64,000 nt of DNA from Paraburkholderia acidipaludis NBRC 101816 (GTDB lineage: Bacteria; Pseudomonadota; Gammaproteobacteria; Burkholderiales; Burkholderiaceae): contig NZ_BAXZ01000029.1 in NCBI RefSeq assembly GCF_000684975.1, positions 1 to 64,000 on the forward strand, in the 5' to 3' direction. Shown here in pieces: positions 55,601 to 62,560 of the stretch. A model generated the notes under the pieces. It made no database searches. It was given only the letters and a program-made list of their open reading frames with translations, and was not told the DNA's origin. How positions within the stretch are numbered: position 1 is the first letter of the stretch; each line of letters begins with the position of its first letter. The position numbers were made by a program, and so were the translations under genes.

Positions 55601-55727
55601 TGCCGACCGGCGACACGCTCAGCGTGCGCGCAGCGTCGGCGCGCCAGGCGAAGAGCGCGCTTGCGCTCAGCATTGCGGCAAGCGCCGCCGTCCACCACCC
55701 GATTTTCTTTGCGTTATGGGTTTGCAT
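49650..55727 (-). CDS. Large alpha-2-macroglobulin family protein with thioester motif
   Basis: The 2025-residue protein has an N-terminal hydrophobic signal/anchor (WWTAALAAMLSASALFAWRA), MG-type beta domains and a bait-region-like acidic stretch (near 53.1-53.5 kb). The alpha-2-macroglobulin domain includes ALLELMPNESWDLLDAMFQR, and the thioester site CLEQ is encoded at 51105-51116 (Cys about residue 1538). A receptor-like C-terminal domain follows (GKVSIEYTVRLNNVGRFGLP). Members trap proteases and are thought to guard the periplasm with PBP1C. It is longer than E. coli YfhM (about 1650), and no lipobox is present, so it may be a membrane-anchored or soluble periplasmic form. GGGA precedes the ATG. 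Confidence 0.92.
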   Translation of the reverse strand: MQTHNAKKIGWWTAALAAMLSASALFAWRADAARTLSVSPVGTVAQARQVVIKFDEAMVAFGAANAKDPAHVQCSDAAAGEGQGRWIDEKTWAWDFKSDLPPDVQCSIALDDALKSTAGNAVTGARRYAFSTGGPFPVDVRPWGGTIEENQAFVLTLNGPATDASVRQQVWCESEGLGNRIPVRSVDAPARAALLKHFRLDKDSARVLTLVCQQTLPSSAKMQLVYGKGVAGPHGTPNDTERRYDYTVREPFTAKFSCERENAKAPCTPLRPVRVELSAPVSHADAERFRLRGPNGEIAPTFAKDEAGNDVTTIEFAAPLPERAQLTVLVPAALKDESGRPLSNADLFPLQAATAPMPPLAKFSSSTFGIIERYAEPGMPPLVPVTVRNVEADLHVAGLNAGEARFSKLAVGSDADMRRWMRLVETFDAYGMTESAIEKQMSGLLARAKSPVVVPPSADGDSDQSADQSADSGGKKERVIDVRSLSLLAGQPGVQTLTLPKADPKSLRPFEVVGIPVQKPGFYVIELASPSLGASLLGKAVPMYVRTAVLITNLGVHFKQGRENSVVWVTTLDKGEPVPGADVRVSDCNGEQIAQGRTDTHGLLNIEGALANRRTCGEDSYSGFFVSARIDDPKTGPDMAFVQSDWNRGIESWRFNVPTDTSLEPTVRAHTVFDRPLFRAGETVSMKHFIRAETMHGLAFPAQYPTRVTIRHAGSGQTYHLPLTWSADHTAVSTFRIPAEAKLGEYDVSLDDGDASAQSGDDTDGDNGGDDSDSAVHMNYDSGSFRVEAFRLPVFKGTLGARNEKTSPLVAAREAPISLQIDYVSGGAAANLPVQVSALVKDLTPAFTDDFSDFSFAPWTPAQAGDEATDDDESPAQEDTETARLVADKEPLTLDRNGAGTLVLKNLPTVDTPKRLALEATFADPNGEVQTIGGSATLWPAAVVAGIKAGSWVSVGDTVPVTALALDLQGKPRAGVKLEVRGVARITTTSRKRMVGGFYAYDNHTQTHDLGVLCSGKSDDHGLLTCKAKLGEAGNIDLIATATDGAGHASTATTSVWVTREDELWFGGDNTDRIDVLPEKTSYEPGETARFQVRMPFRFATALVAVEREGIMETHVVQLDGRDPTVELKVGDQWGPNVYVSVLALRGRIHEVPWYSFFTWGWKAPLEWARAFWYEGRQYEAPTPLVDLSKPAYRYGLARIRVGTAAHRLDVSVTPDAKRYAVRGVSHVALRVQLPNGQPVPAGTQIAVAAVDEALLELMPNESWDLLDAMFQRRSYGVETATAQMEIVGRRHFGRKAVPAGGGGGHAATRELFDTLLYWNPRVTLDAKGEARVDVPLNDSLTRFRIVAVAASGTERFGTGSATIESTQDLQLISGLPPLVREGDAFRAQFTLRNTTARAMKVVVTPNVPPLALAPQTVDLAPDSSREIAWTATVPDGLAEAELPALVWNVSAAEQGGAHAADAVKLTQRVTAALPVTVQQATLAQVDGTLSLPVAPPANASVTQQGRVRGGIAISLQAKLADGLPGVTRWFDRYPYSCLEQQTSVALGLRDPVRWQAVLAHLPVYLDGDGLANYFPPADDSASHGSPTLTAYLLAVTNEAAKLDPRFALPDALRAKMEDGLTRFVEGRIERNTWAPRRDLDLRKLAAIEALSRYGAANAQLFGSIEIAPNQWPTSAVIDYYGSLARMRDVPDREARLAQLEQILRARLTYQGTQLTFSTASDDDLWWLMTGTQVNAARLALAMVDNPAWKDEMPRLVAGLLAMQRNGAWETTTANVYGSLAVERFSRVFESEPVTGTTKIQLGGAERDVSWSATPAGAASGAEVAAHAATRAAAVRGTLLDWSAARSNATLSLTQAGSGKPWATIESLAAVPLRAPFAAGYRITKTVTPLEPAVKGAYTRGDVLRVHLDIEAQTDMTWVVVNDPVPAGATILGSGLGRDSAAATQGEKQEQDGPWPAFVERDFDGYRAYYDYLPKGKVSIEYTVRLNNVGRFGLPPTRVEALYAPATFGVLPNAPVVVKPAPQAR

Positions 55728-55875
55728 CGACCGATCCCGTTGTTCACGTCCATGGCGTCTGGCTCGCCGTCGAGCGAGCGCTGCATCGTACCGCGCGGCA
55801 CGGCGCCACGCGCCGTAACTGTCCGGTGCGCGCATCTTGCCCGCGAGATCGCGGAGTCGATATCGAAAAGACGGA

Positions 55876-57813
55876 TCAGCCCGCGGTGTCCGCGGGAATG
55901 TGAAGGGGCATGTCGAGGGCGATGCGCGTCGCGCCCGGCGCCGACTCCACCACGAGCACGCCGCCCAGCCGCGTCGCGCGGGCGCGCATGCTGCGCATGC
56001 CGGCGCCGCCGTGCGCGGTGTCGGCGGCGTCGAAGCCCACACCGTTGTCGGTCACGGCGAGCTGCAGCGTCTCGCCGACACGCCGCAGCTCCACACTCGC
56101 CTGGGACGCCTGACTATGCTTGAGCACATTGGTCAGCGCTTCCTGCACGATGCGCAGCAGGTCCAGTCCGCGCGCGCCCGGCATGCGACAGCCCTCGATC
56201 CCTTCGAGCGTCCAGCGGCACGCCACGCGCTGGAGTTCGAAGAGCCGCATGAGGCGGTGCCGCAGCGATCCTAGCTGCCCCGCCAGCGCATATTCGCCGA
56301 GCTCCTGGCTCGACGCCGCGTCGATGATGATGCGCAGGTCGTCGCGCAGCTCCTTGAGGATCGCGAGCGAGCGGCCCTCGGGCAGCACGCCGGGCGCATA
56401 TTCGTGCTCCGCGATGGCGCTCACGAGCGTGCCGCCCAGGCCGTCGTGCAGGTCGTGCGCGAGCCGCACGCGCTCGGCAAGCCGCGCATTCGCCACTTCG
56501 AGCTCGTGCTGGCGTGCGAGTGTCTGTCCCAGCTCGGTGCGCGCCGCGGCAATGCCGAGATTCAGTTCGTCGTTGAAACGCTCGACGCGGCGCAAGGTGG
56601 CGACAAAGCGCCAGGCGAGCATCAATGCCATCGACACCATCAGCAGTTGCGCGGTCAGCGCGGTGAAATAGAGGTTGTCGTCGAGAACGCCCACGAAGGC
56701 GAGCAGGTCGTGCAGACCCGCCGCGATGAAGACCGCAACGCTGGGCGCCACGATGCGCTGGTCGGGCCGGCCGTGACGCCAGGCGAACCACAGGAAAGCG
56801 CCGGAGGTCAGGAAGAAGTTGCAGGCTTGGCCGATCGTGAGGACATCACGCGTCGCGGCAACGAGACGCTCGGGCACCGCGACGATGGCAATCACCCCCA
56901 CCAGCACGGCGGCCCACAACGCGAGTTCGAACCGGGGCAACCGTCGCTCGCTGTAGCGCAGGATAAACATCGTGAACGCCGCGCTGTAGACGATCAAGGC
57001 CAACGAATTGGCGCGCTCCCAGCCGCTCGTGCTCGCGAACGGCCAGGGCGTGGCTACCACCTGGTTGAGCGCCACCCACCACCAGGTGAACGACAGCACG
57101 CTGAACCAGCCGTAGGCGGCCTCGTCGCGCCGCATGAGCCACAGGGAGAAGAAAAAGCAGCCCAGGGTCGCCGTCACGGCAAGACTGAAGAGCTGCAGGT
57201 CGTAACGCACGTTCAGCGAGCGGGCGTGCACGGCGGCCAGCACCGCGGGGTCGCCCAGCGCGACGCCGCCCAGTCCCGGCTGATACGGCGCGAGCCCCGA
57301 AACGCGCACGAGCAGCGTGTTCTCGCCGGGATGCAGGAGCGGTGCAGGCAATAGCTCGTAGCGCGGCCTGTTCCAGGCGCGCGTAAGCGGCTCGACGAGC
57401 GAGGCGTCGCGTTCTAGCAGCGTGCCGTTCAGATAGACCGCCCCCGCCATGCTCAGATAGTCGATGGCCACGGCCAGCGGCTGCGCGCTCGGCGGCTGCT
57501 GCCAGGTGAGGCGATACCAGACCACGCCGTCGAAATCCGGCCAGCGCGAGGCCCATAAGTCGGGCAGTGCCACGCTCACCCAGCCCGTGGCGGGCGGCTG
57601 CTGCGCGTGCCAGTCGCTGCGGGCAGCCTCGATACGGGTAAAAGCAGGGGTAAAAGCAGGCGGGGAAGCAGCAGAACCGGCCGGCGCGGCGAACGCCGCA
57701 TGCAGCCAGCATAAAAAGCAGATCAGGGCAGCCAGCCTTGCGTGCGCGCCTCGAAAACGGCCTGCGTGCGCGAATTGACAGCCAGCTTCTTGTAGATGTT
57801 CTTGATGTGGCAT
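55876..57813 (-). CDS. DISM-type sensor histidine kinase (NarL/DegS class)
   Basis: The protein has a signal-like helix (LAALICFLCWLHAAFAAPAG), an extracytoplasmic beta-sandwich (VSVALPDLWASRWPDFDGVV, AVYLNGTLLERDASL) and seven membrane helices typical of 7TMR-DISM receptors. The kinase core has HisKA_3 H-box RLAHDLHDGLGGTLVSAI and HATPase motifs RIVQEALTNVLKHSQASQ and VTDNGVGFD. It probably phosphorylates the response regulator encoded just upstream. The only reasonable ATG (57813) lies 91 bases inside the regulator gene and gives 645 residues; a non-ATG start near 57740 would be shorter. The sandwich suggests sensing of a carbohydrate or cell-wall ligand. Confidence 0.85.
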   Translation of the reverse strand: MPHQEHLQEAGCQFAHAGRFRGAHARLAALICFLCWLHAAFAAPAGSAASPPAFTPAFTRIEAARSDWHAQQPPATGWVSVALPDLWASRWPDFDGVVWYRLTWQQPPSAQPLAVAIDYLSMAGAVYLNGTLLERDASLVEPLTRAWNRPRYELLPAPLLHPGENTLLVRVSGLAPYQPGLGGVALGDPAVLAAVHARSLNVRYDLQLFSLAVTATLGCFFFSLWLMRRDEAAYGWFSVLSFTWWWVALNQVVATPWPFASTSGWERANSLALIVYSAAFTMFILRYSERRLPRFELALWAAVLVGVIAIVAVPERLVAATRDVLTIGQACNFFLTSGAFLWFAWRHGRPDQRIVAPSVAVFIAAGLHDLLAFVGVLDDNLYFTALTAQLLMVSMALMLAWRFVATLRRVERFNDELNLGIAAARTELGQTLARQHELEVANARLAERVRLAHDLHDGLGGTLVSAIAEHEYAPGVLPEGRSLAILKELRDDLRIIIDAASSQELGEYALAGQLGSLRHRLMRLFELQRVACRWTLEGIEGCRMPGARGLDLLRIVQEALTNVLKHSQASQASVELRRVGETLQLAVTDNGVGFDAADTAHGGAGMRSMRARATRLGGVLVVESAPGATRIALDMPLHIPADTAG

Positions 57814-58427
57814 TCGACGGTCAGCCTGGACAAGGACAGCACCTCCGAAATCTCGCGGTTGGTGAGCCCCTTTCCCACCAGCCCGAGAATCTCGATCTCG
57901 CGCGGACTCAGCGACGGCCCGGGCGGCGCGGCCGGCACCCCGCTGCCGGCCCCTTCCGCCGCCCTCCCGGCTCCCGCCAGGTCGAGAATGCGCCTTGCCA
58001 CGAACGGGTCGATCGGCGCGCCGCCGCGCAGCGCACTGCGAATCGACAGGGCAATCTCGATGTCGTCGCGTTCCTTGAGCAGATACCCCGTCGCCCCGGC
58101 CTGCAGCGCCGTGACGATGATCTGCTCGGTACTCCACGCCGAGATTACCAGAATCGGCAGCGCCGGATCATGGCGGAAAAGCTCGCGAATCAGGTCGATA
58201 CCGCTGCCGTCGGGCAAGCCCACGTCGGCCAGCACCATCGCGAACGGCTGCTCGGCGAGCAGCGCCCGCGCGGCCGCGATATCGCCGGCGAACTGCAGGG
58301 CTTCGGCCTGATAGCCGAGACCGGTGAGTATGGCCGCCAGGCGCCGCTGGGTCGGCAGTTCGTCTTCGACGATCAGGAGCGGTCCGGGCAGGACGGATTC
58401 GGGCAGATCGGGCAGCGCTGGGTTCAT
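57723..58427 (-). CDS. NarL/FixJ-family response regulator
   Basis: The 234-residue protein has a receiver domain (LLIVEDELPTQRRLAAILTG, phospho-acceptor Asp in MVLADVGLPDGSG, Lys in GYLLKERDD). A Pro/Gly-rich linker connects it to a LuxR-type HTH (LSPREIEILGLVGKGLTNRE, SLSRLTVECHIKNIYKKLAV). It should be phosphorylated by the overlapping histidine kinase and regulate transcription. GGAG lies close before the ATG. The gene heads the leftward run leading to the kinase, macroglobulin and PBP1C genes; control of those genes is plausible but inferred. Confidence 0.9.
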   Translation of the reverse strand: MNPALPDLPESVLPGPLLIVEDELPTQRRLAAILTGLGYQAEALQFAGDIAAARALLAEQPFAMVLADVGLPDGSGIDLIRELFRHDPALPILVISAWSTEQIIVTALQAGATGYLLKERDDIEIALSIRSALRGGAPIDPFVARRILDLAGAGRAAEGAGSGVPAAPPGPSLSPREIEILGLVGKGLTNREISEVLSLSRLTVECHIKNIYKKLAVNSRTQAVFEARTQGWLP

Positions 58428-58696
58428 GGCTCCGTGGCGAGACGCGGAAGCGAATGGCGTGGTGGGAACCCGCTGGTGCGGGCGACGGCGTTGGCTTCGC
58501 ACCATTGTGCGCGCTCAACGAGCCGCCGTGCTGCCTTTTCCCGTGCCCCTACCTGATTCCAGGTATTGCCGCTCCCCCGCGCTGCGGTTCCAATCATCCC
58601 ATCACAAAAGAACAGACCGTCGTGACCTGATGGCCGTGCAGGCCACGCGAAGACCCCACTCTCAACCGGTGCCGGGGCGGCAAACCGGTGCGGGCG

Positions 58697-59020
58697 ATGT
58701 CTGCCAGTGACGAGACCATGGACTATGCAAAGAAAAACCGGCGTGCGATAAGCGCCACCGCATGCGAGGACCAGTACCGCCTGGAGCTGGCGCGCGGGGC
58801 TTCGCACATCGCGAGCACGCTCTCGGCCGAGAGCCGCGTGCATGCGATTGCCGAAGTCGTCGACGGCTTCGTGCTTCAGTACGGCGAAAACGATCTCGCC
58901 GTGTTTCTCGAAGTGCTCGCCAACCGGCTCACGCTGCGCGGCGCCAACGAGGCCGCCGCGGCAGTGGCCGCCGCCGCCCAGCGCACCCTGAAGCGCCGCC
59001 CCGCTGCCTCGCGCACTTGA
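58697..59020 (+). CDS. Small hypothetical protein
   Basis: The 107-residue, mostly helical protein (EDQYRLELARGASHIASTLS, VVDGFVLQYGENDLAVFLEV, RLTLRGANEAAAAVAAAAQR) has no signal peptide or membrane segment. No family was recognised. ATGs at 58688, 58697 and 58718 are all possible, and none has a strong ribosome site. It is divergent from the response regulator gene across 269 bases and convergent with the SDR gene. Coding character is supported by consistent GC-rich third positions. Confidence 0.6.
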   Translation: MSASDETMDYAKKNRRAISATACEDQYRLELARGASHIASTLSAESRVHAIAEVVDGFVLQYGENDLAVFLEVLANRLTLRGANEAAAAVAAAAQRTLKRRPAASRT

Positions 59021-59066
59021 CGAGCCGCTCGATAAGTCCGCTCGACAGGTCGAGCCGGTCATTCAC

Positions 59067-59858
59067 TCAGCGTGCGGCGCTGCGATAGCGTTCGGCCGGC
59101 TGCGACTGCGCGAAGTTCGCTCCCATGGCGAGCCGGGCCGCATCGAAGTCGGCCCATTGCCGTGCGTCCGGCAGCGGCGGAATCGTGACCGTCTCGCGGC
59201 GGTCGTAGCCTACCAGCGCGGCATCCACGAGGTCGCCCACTTCCATCACGCCCGTAAGCGCATTGACGTCCTTGCCGGCATGCGCCCAGATTTCGGTACG
59301 CGTTGCCGCGGGCAGCACGGCCTGCACGTACACGCCGTGTTCGCCGAGCTCGAGGTGCAGCCCCTGGGAAAGGAACAGCACGAACGACTTCGTCGCGCCA
59401 TACACGCTCGTGCGGTACTCCGGCAGAAGCCCCAACACCGAAGCGATATTGACGATCGCGCCCTTGCCCTCGCGCGCGAAGCGCGGCGCGACGGCAGCGG
59501 CAAGGCGCGCCAGCGCGGTTACGTTGAGGTCGATGAGCTTGCCCACGGCCTCCGGCCCCTGCTCAACGAAGGTGCCCGGCAGGCTCGTACCGGCGTTATT
59601 GATAAGGATGCCGATGCGTTCGTCTTCAGCGAGGCGTTTTTCGACACGCACGAGGTCGGCGCGCTCGGTCAGATCGGCGCCGACAACCTCTACCTTCACC
59701 CCATCGCGCGTGCGCAGCCGCGCCGCCAGTTCTTCCATGCGCGCAAGGTCGCGCGCGACCAGCACGAGGTCATGGCCGCGCTGCGCAAAGCGGTCGGCAT
59801 AGACGGCGCCAATACCAGTGGACGCACCCGTAATCAGCACTGCAGGACGATCGGACAT
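59067..59858 (-). CDS. Short-chain dehydrogenase/reductase
   Basis: The 263-residue classical SDR has the cofactor motif TGASTGIG, ILINNAG, the catalytic Ser in VNIASVLGLLPEYRTS and YGATK. The C-terminal half includes the substrate-loop region VLPAATRTEIWAHAGKDVNA. AAGGAG lies eight bases before the ATG. It is divergent from a TetR-type regulator across a 116-base AT-rich region full of dyads, so it is almost certainly the TetR target. The substrate is unknown. Confidence 0.88.
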   Translation of the reverse strand: MSDRPAVLITGASTGIGAVYADRFAQRGHDLVLVARDLARMEELAARLRTRDGVKVEVVGADLTERADLVRVEKRLAEDERIGILINNAGTSLPGTFVEQGPEAVGKLIDLNVTALARLAAAVAPRFAREGKGAIVNIASVLGLLPEYRTSVYGATKSFVLFLSQGLHLELGEHGVYVQAVLPAATRTEIWAHAGKDVNALTGVMEVGDLVDAALVGYDRRETVTIPPLPDARQWADFDAARLAMGANFAQSQPAERYRSAAR

Positions 59859-59888
59859 CGTGAATCTCCTTCAAGAGTGAGATGATTT

Positions 59889-59938
59889 TACATGACAATC
59901 ATCATGTATAAATTTATGATGATGGACATCATGTATAA
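59889..59938. promoter_or_regulatory. Overlapping dyads between SDR and TetR genes (operator)
   Basis: Within 50 AT-rich bases there are three perfect inverted repeats: TACATGA-N6-TCATGTA (59889-59908), ATCATCAT-N10-ATGATGAT (59898-59923) and ATGATG-GA-CATCAT (59919-59932). ATCATGTATAA also occurs as a direct repeat at 59901-59911 and 59928-59938. The position between the divergent genes fits a TetR operator that covers both promoters. The composition contrasts sharply with the flanking GC-rich DNA. Confidence 0.75.
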
Positions 59939-59974
59939 TGTCAAGCATTCGTCGATGCACACGTGGAGAGAACG

Positions 59975-60535
59975 ATGAGGGTCAGCCGGGAGCAAGTGGC
60001 GCTGAATCGCGCGAAGATTCTGGAGGCAGCGGGCATGCTGTTCCGGGCGCGCGGCTACGACGCGGTGACGGTGGCCGACGTCATGAACGCCGCCGGGCTC
60101 ACGCACGGCGGCTTTTATGGCTATTTCAAGTCGAAGGACGAACTGATCGCGCAGACGCTGGCTCACGTCTTCGCGCAGGGCGAAGCCGGCAACGCCGATC
60201 TCGCGCGCTTCGCGGCGGCTTATCTCTCGCCCGCGCACCGCGACGACGTGGCCGCCGGCTGCCCCACCGCGGCGCTCGGCGCCGAAACGGTGCGGCAAAC
60301 GCCGGAGGCGCGCGCCGTCATGGCCGCGGGCCTGAAAAAGCAGATCGAGCGCTATAGCGCGGGCCACACGGGCAAGGAAGCCGCAAAGGCGCGCAGGAAT
60401 GTCATTGGTGCCTGGTCGGCAATGTTGGGTGCCGTGATCCTCGCGCGCCTGATCGACGACCCAACGTTATCAGACGAAGTGCTCGAAGAAACGCGGGCCT
60501 GGATTGCCGATCACGGCGTCGGCAATCCGCACTGA
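59975..60535 (+). CDS. TetR-family transcriptional regulator
   Basis: The 186-residue protein begins RVSREQVALNRAKILEAAGM. It has the TetR HTH, VTVADVMNAAGLTHGGFYGY followed by FKSKDELIAQTLAH. The C-terminal ligand domain includes AAGCPTAALGAETVRQTPEA, resembling the TetR_C family found with SDR genes. The ATG at 59975 follows GGAG; a GTG at 59963 lies too close to that site to be used. It probably represses itself and the divergent SDR gene through the dyads at 59889-59938. The inducing ligand is unknown. Confidence 0.88.
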   Translation: MRVSREQVALNRAKILEAAGMLFRARGYDAVTVADVMNAAGLTHGGFYGYFKSKDELIAQTLAHVFAQGEAGNADLARFAAAYLSPAHRDDVAAGCPTAALGAETVRQTPEARAVMAAGLKKQIERYSAGHTGKEAAKARRNVIGAWSAMLGAVILARLIDDPTLSDEVLEETRAWIADHGVGNPH

Positions 60536-60582
60536 TATCCCACCCTGCGCACCAGGGGCCGCGGCGCGCCAATAAACACAAA

Positions 60583-60612
60583 CGCCGCGCGAACCCTGAA
60601 GCTCGCGCGGCG
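60583..60612 (-). terminator. Terminator of the DUF4148 gene (between convergent genes)
   Basis: CGCCGCGCGA at 60583-60592 and TCGCGCGGCG at 60603-60612 form a perfect 10-bp stem with a 10-base loop. On the minus strand it is followed by TTTGTGTTTATT, so it should terminate the DUF4148 transcript. It may also stop read-through from the TetR gene on the plus strand. Confidence 0.7.
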
Positions 60613-60663
60613 CACCAAAGCCTGTCCGAAGCCCGACGTTGCGCCAGGCCCCGCTGGCCCCAA

Positions 60664-60996
60664 TTAATGGCCGTTGTACACGCGCACCGGCGCCGAGTAG
60701 CTGCTGGCCGACGTATCGGCCGCACCGCCGCTTTGCGACGAACCGCCGGTAGCCGAGCCATAGCCGCTCGTCTGCTCGCCGTTCATTGCGTGCACACGCG
60801 CTTCGGCTGCCTGGATCTGGTCCGGATACGTGTGGTCGTTGGCTTGCGGGTGATAGCCGACTGCCTCGAGCTGCGCGAGTTCATTGCGCACTTGAGCGCG
60901 CGTGACCGCACCATTGTCCGATTGCGATTGGGCGAACGAAACAGCAGGAACTGCGAGAACGGCTGCGAGCACAACAGCCTTGATGAGCGATTTCAT
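60664..60996 (-). CDS. Secreted DUF4148 protein
   Basis: The 110-residue protein has a Sec signal peptide (IKAVVLAAVLAVPAVSFAQ). The conserved DUF4148 segment TRAQVRNELAQLEAVGYHPQ is followed by DHTYPDQIQAAEARVHA. A Ser/Gly-rich tail ends in SYSAPVRVYNGH. Such small periplasmic proteins are highly multiplied in Burkholderiales and have no assigned function. The ATG gives the signal peptide directly. It is divergent from the selenium-binding-protein gene. Confidence 0.86.
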   Translation of the reverse strand: MKSLIKAVVLAAVLAVPAVSFAQSQSDNGAVTRAQVRNELAQLEAVGYHPQANDHTYPDQIQAAEARVHAMNGEQTSGYGSATGGSSQSGGAADTSASSYSAPVRVYNGH

Positions 60997-61256
60997 GGCA
61001 CTACCTCCGAGAACTTGATTGTCGGTGCAGTTCTTTTCTGCATCCGTTGAGCACAGTCTAGAGAGGGATGGCGCCCAGATAAATGCCAGCAAAATGAAAT
61101 CACTGTTTTCGCAGAACAGATAATCGCCTGCCTGGCAGGCCGTAGTTTTTATCGCTTTCTCTCATAAGCTTCTGCCAGGGAGGAATAAGGGACACAAACC
61201 CGACGCTGTCGGCACAGCCGGCGCATCATAGAAGCTCCCCGACGAGGGGGAGTGCC
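60997..61256. promoter_or_regulatory. Divergent region upstream of the methanethiol oxidase-like gene
   Basis: These 260 bases carry the promoters of the DUF4148 gene and the selenium-binding-protein gene. A perfect 15-base palindrome, GCCTGCC-T-GGCAGGC, lies at 61126-61140, 117 bases before the rightward start. CTGTT and AACAG repeats lie at 61103-61119; they do not have LexA spacing. The rightward ribosome site is GGGGGAG. Confidence 0.45.
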
Positions 61257-62546
61257 ATGGCGACCTGGAAACCCGATCCGACGTTTTATCCGTCCGCGCG
61301 CATGGCGGGCGATGCACCGAAGGAAACACTCGCATATGTCGCGAGTTTCGACCCCAGCCGGCAGGTAGCGGATACGCTCGATGTCGTCGACCTCGATCCG
61401 GCATCCGCAGAATATGGCCGTATCGTCCACCGCCTGCCGATGCCCAACACCGGCGACGAACTGCATCATTTCGGCTGGAACGCGTGCAGTTCGTGCCTGT
61501 GCCCCAACGCTCCGCATGCGCATACGGAGCGCCGCTATCTCGTCGTACCGGGACTGCGTTCGTCACGCATCCATATCGTCGATACGAAGCCCGATCCGCG
61601 CAAGCCGCATATCGTGCGCGTGCACGAACCCGAAACCGTCGCGCGGCGCGCCGGCTACACGCGCCCGCATACCGTGCATTGCGGCCCCGAGGGCATTTAT
61701 GCGACAGCGCTCGCCAATGCCGAGGGCGAAGCGCCAGGCGGCATCTTCCTGATGGACCACGAAAGCTTCGACATACTCGGCCAGTGGGAAATCGAGCGCG
61801 GCCCGCAAGAACTCGCCTATGACGGCTGGTGGCACCTGGGCTTCGACACCGTGGTCACGAGCGAATGGGGCCTGCCGGCCACCTTCGAGAACGGCCTCGT
61901 GCCCGAGGTGCTGCCAGGCGGCCGGTACGGGCACCGGCTACACTTCTGGGACCTGCACACGCGCCGCCACAAACAGACGCTCGACTTCGGCGCGGAAAAT
62001 CAGCTCGTGTTCGAACTGCGGCCCGCGCGCAAGATCATCGAGATCCCCGCCGAGCCCGCGGACCTCGAGCTGCTGCCGCCAATGCTCAAAGGCTTCTGCG
62101 CGGTGCCGCCGCTCGTCACCGACATCGCGCTCTCGCTCGACGACCGCTATCTCTATGTTGCCTGCTGGGGCACGGGCGACCTGCGCCAATACGACGTGTC
62201 CGATCCGGAGCACGCGCGCCTCACCGGCAGCGTGCGCATAGGCGGCATCGCGGCGCGCGCGGCCCATCCGCATGCGCCTGAACGCGCGCTCAACGGCGGC
62301 CCGCAAATGGTGGAAGTGAGCCGCGACGGACAGCGCGTCTACTTCACGAACTCGCTCTACGGCGCGATCGACGAGCAGTTCTATCCCGATGACATCGACG
62401 GCTGGATGGTGAAGCTCGACGCCGCGCCCGGCGGCGGCCTCGCCTTCGACGAGCGCTTCTTCATCGACTGGCCGAAGTCGCACCGGCCGCATCAGGTCCG
62501 GCTGGAAGGCGGCGACTGCTCATCTGATTCGTACTGCTATCCATAA
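61257..62546 (+). CDS. Selenium-binding-protein family protein (methanethiol oxidase-like)
   Basis: The 429-residue protein has the SBP56 layout. It starts DPTFYPSARMAGDAPKETLA, then has the conserved HHFGWNACSSC with Cys77 and Cys80. RPHTVHCGPEGIYATALAN and YDGWWHLGFDTVVTSEWG are also conserved. The C-terminal RPHQVRLEGGDCSSDSYCYP is rich in His and Cys. The family forms a beta-propeller; bacterial and human members are copper-dependent methanethiol oxidases that make formaldehyde, H2S and H2O2. No signal peptide is present. GGGGGAG lies four bases before the ATG. A histidine-motif membrane protein gene follows after 14 bases, suggesting a two-gene unit. Confidence 0.88.
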   Translation: MATWKPDPTFYPSARMAGDAPKETLAYVASFDPSRQVADTLDVVDLDPASAEYGRIVHRLPMPNTGDELHHFGWNACSSCLCPNAPHAHTERRYLVVPGLRSSRIHIVDTKPDPRKPHIVRVHEPETVARRAGYTRPHTVHCGPEGIYATALANAEGEAPGGIFLMDHESFDILGQWEIERGPQELAYDGWWHLGFDTVVTSEWGLPATFENGLVPEVLPGGRYGHRLHFWDLHTRRHKQTLDFGAENQLVFELRPARKIIEIPAEPADLELLPPMLKGFCAVPPLVTDIALSLDDRYLYVACWGTGDLRQYDVSDPEHARLTGSVRIGGIAARAAHPHAPERALNGGPQMVEVSRDGQRVYFTNSLYGAIDEQFYPDDIDGWMVKLDAAPGGGLAFDERFFIDWPKSHRPHQVRLEGGDCSSDSYCYP

Positions 62547-62560
62547 TTTCGGGGCGCGGC

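Noticed and set aside
49464..56123. Very long plus-strand open frame (over 2000 codons) and similar long frames such as 15812-19375 and 2728-4302
   Set aside because: They are antisense to strongly supported genes (macroglobulin, bceE/bceF, bceQ). Their products are Arg/Ala/His-rich without domains, as expected from the complement of GC-rich coding DNA.
61103..61119. LexA box CTGT...ACAG upstream of the SBP56-family gene
   Set aside because: The spacer is nine bases rather than eight, and no SOS-type gene follows.
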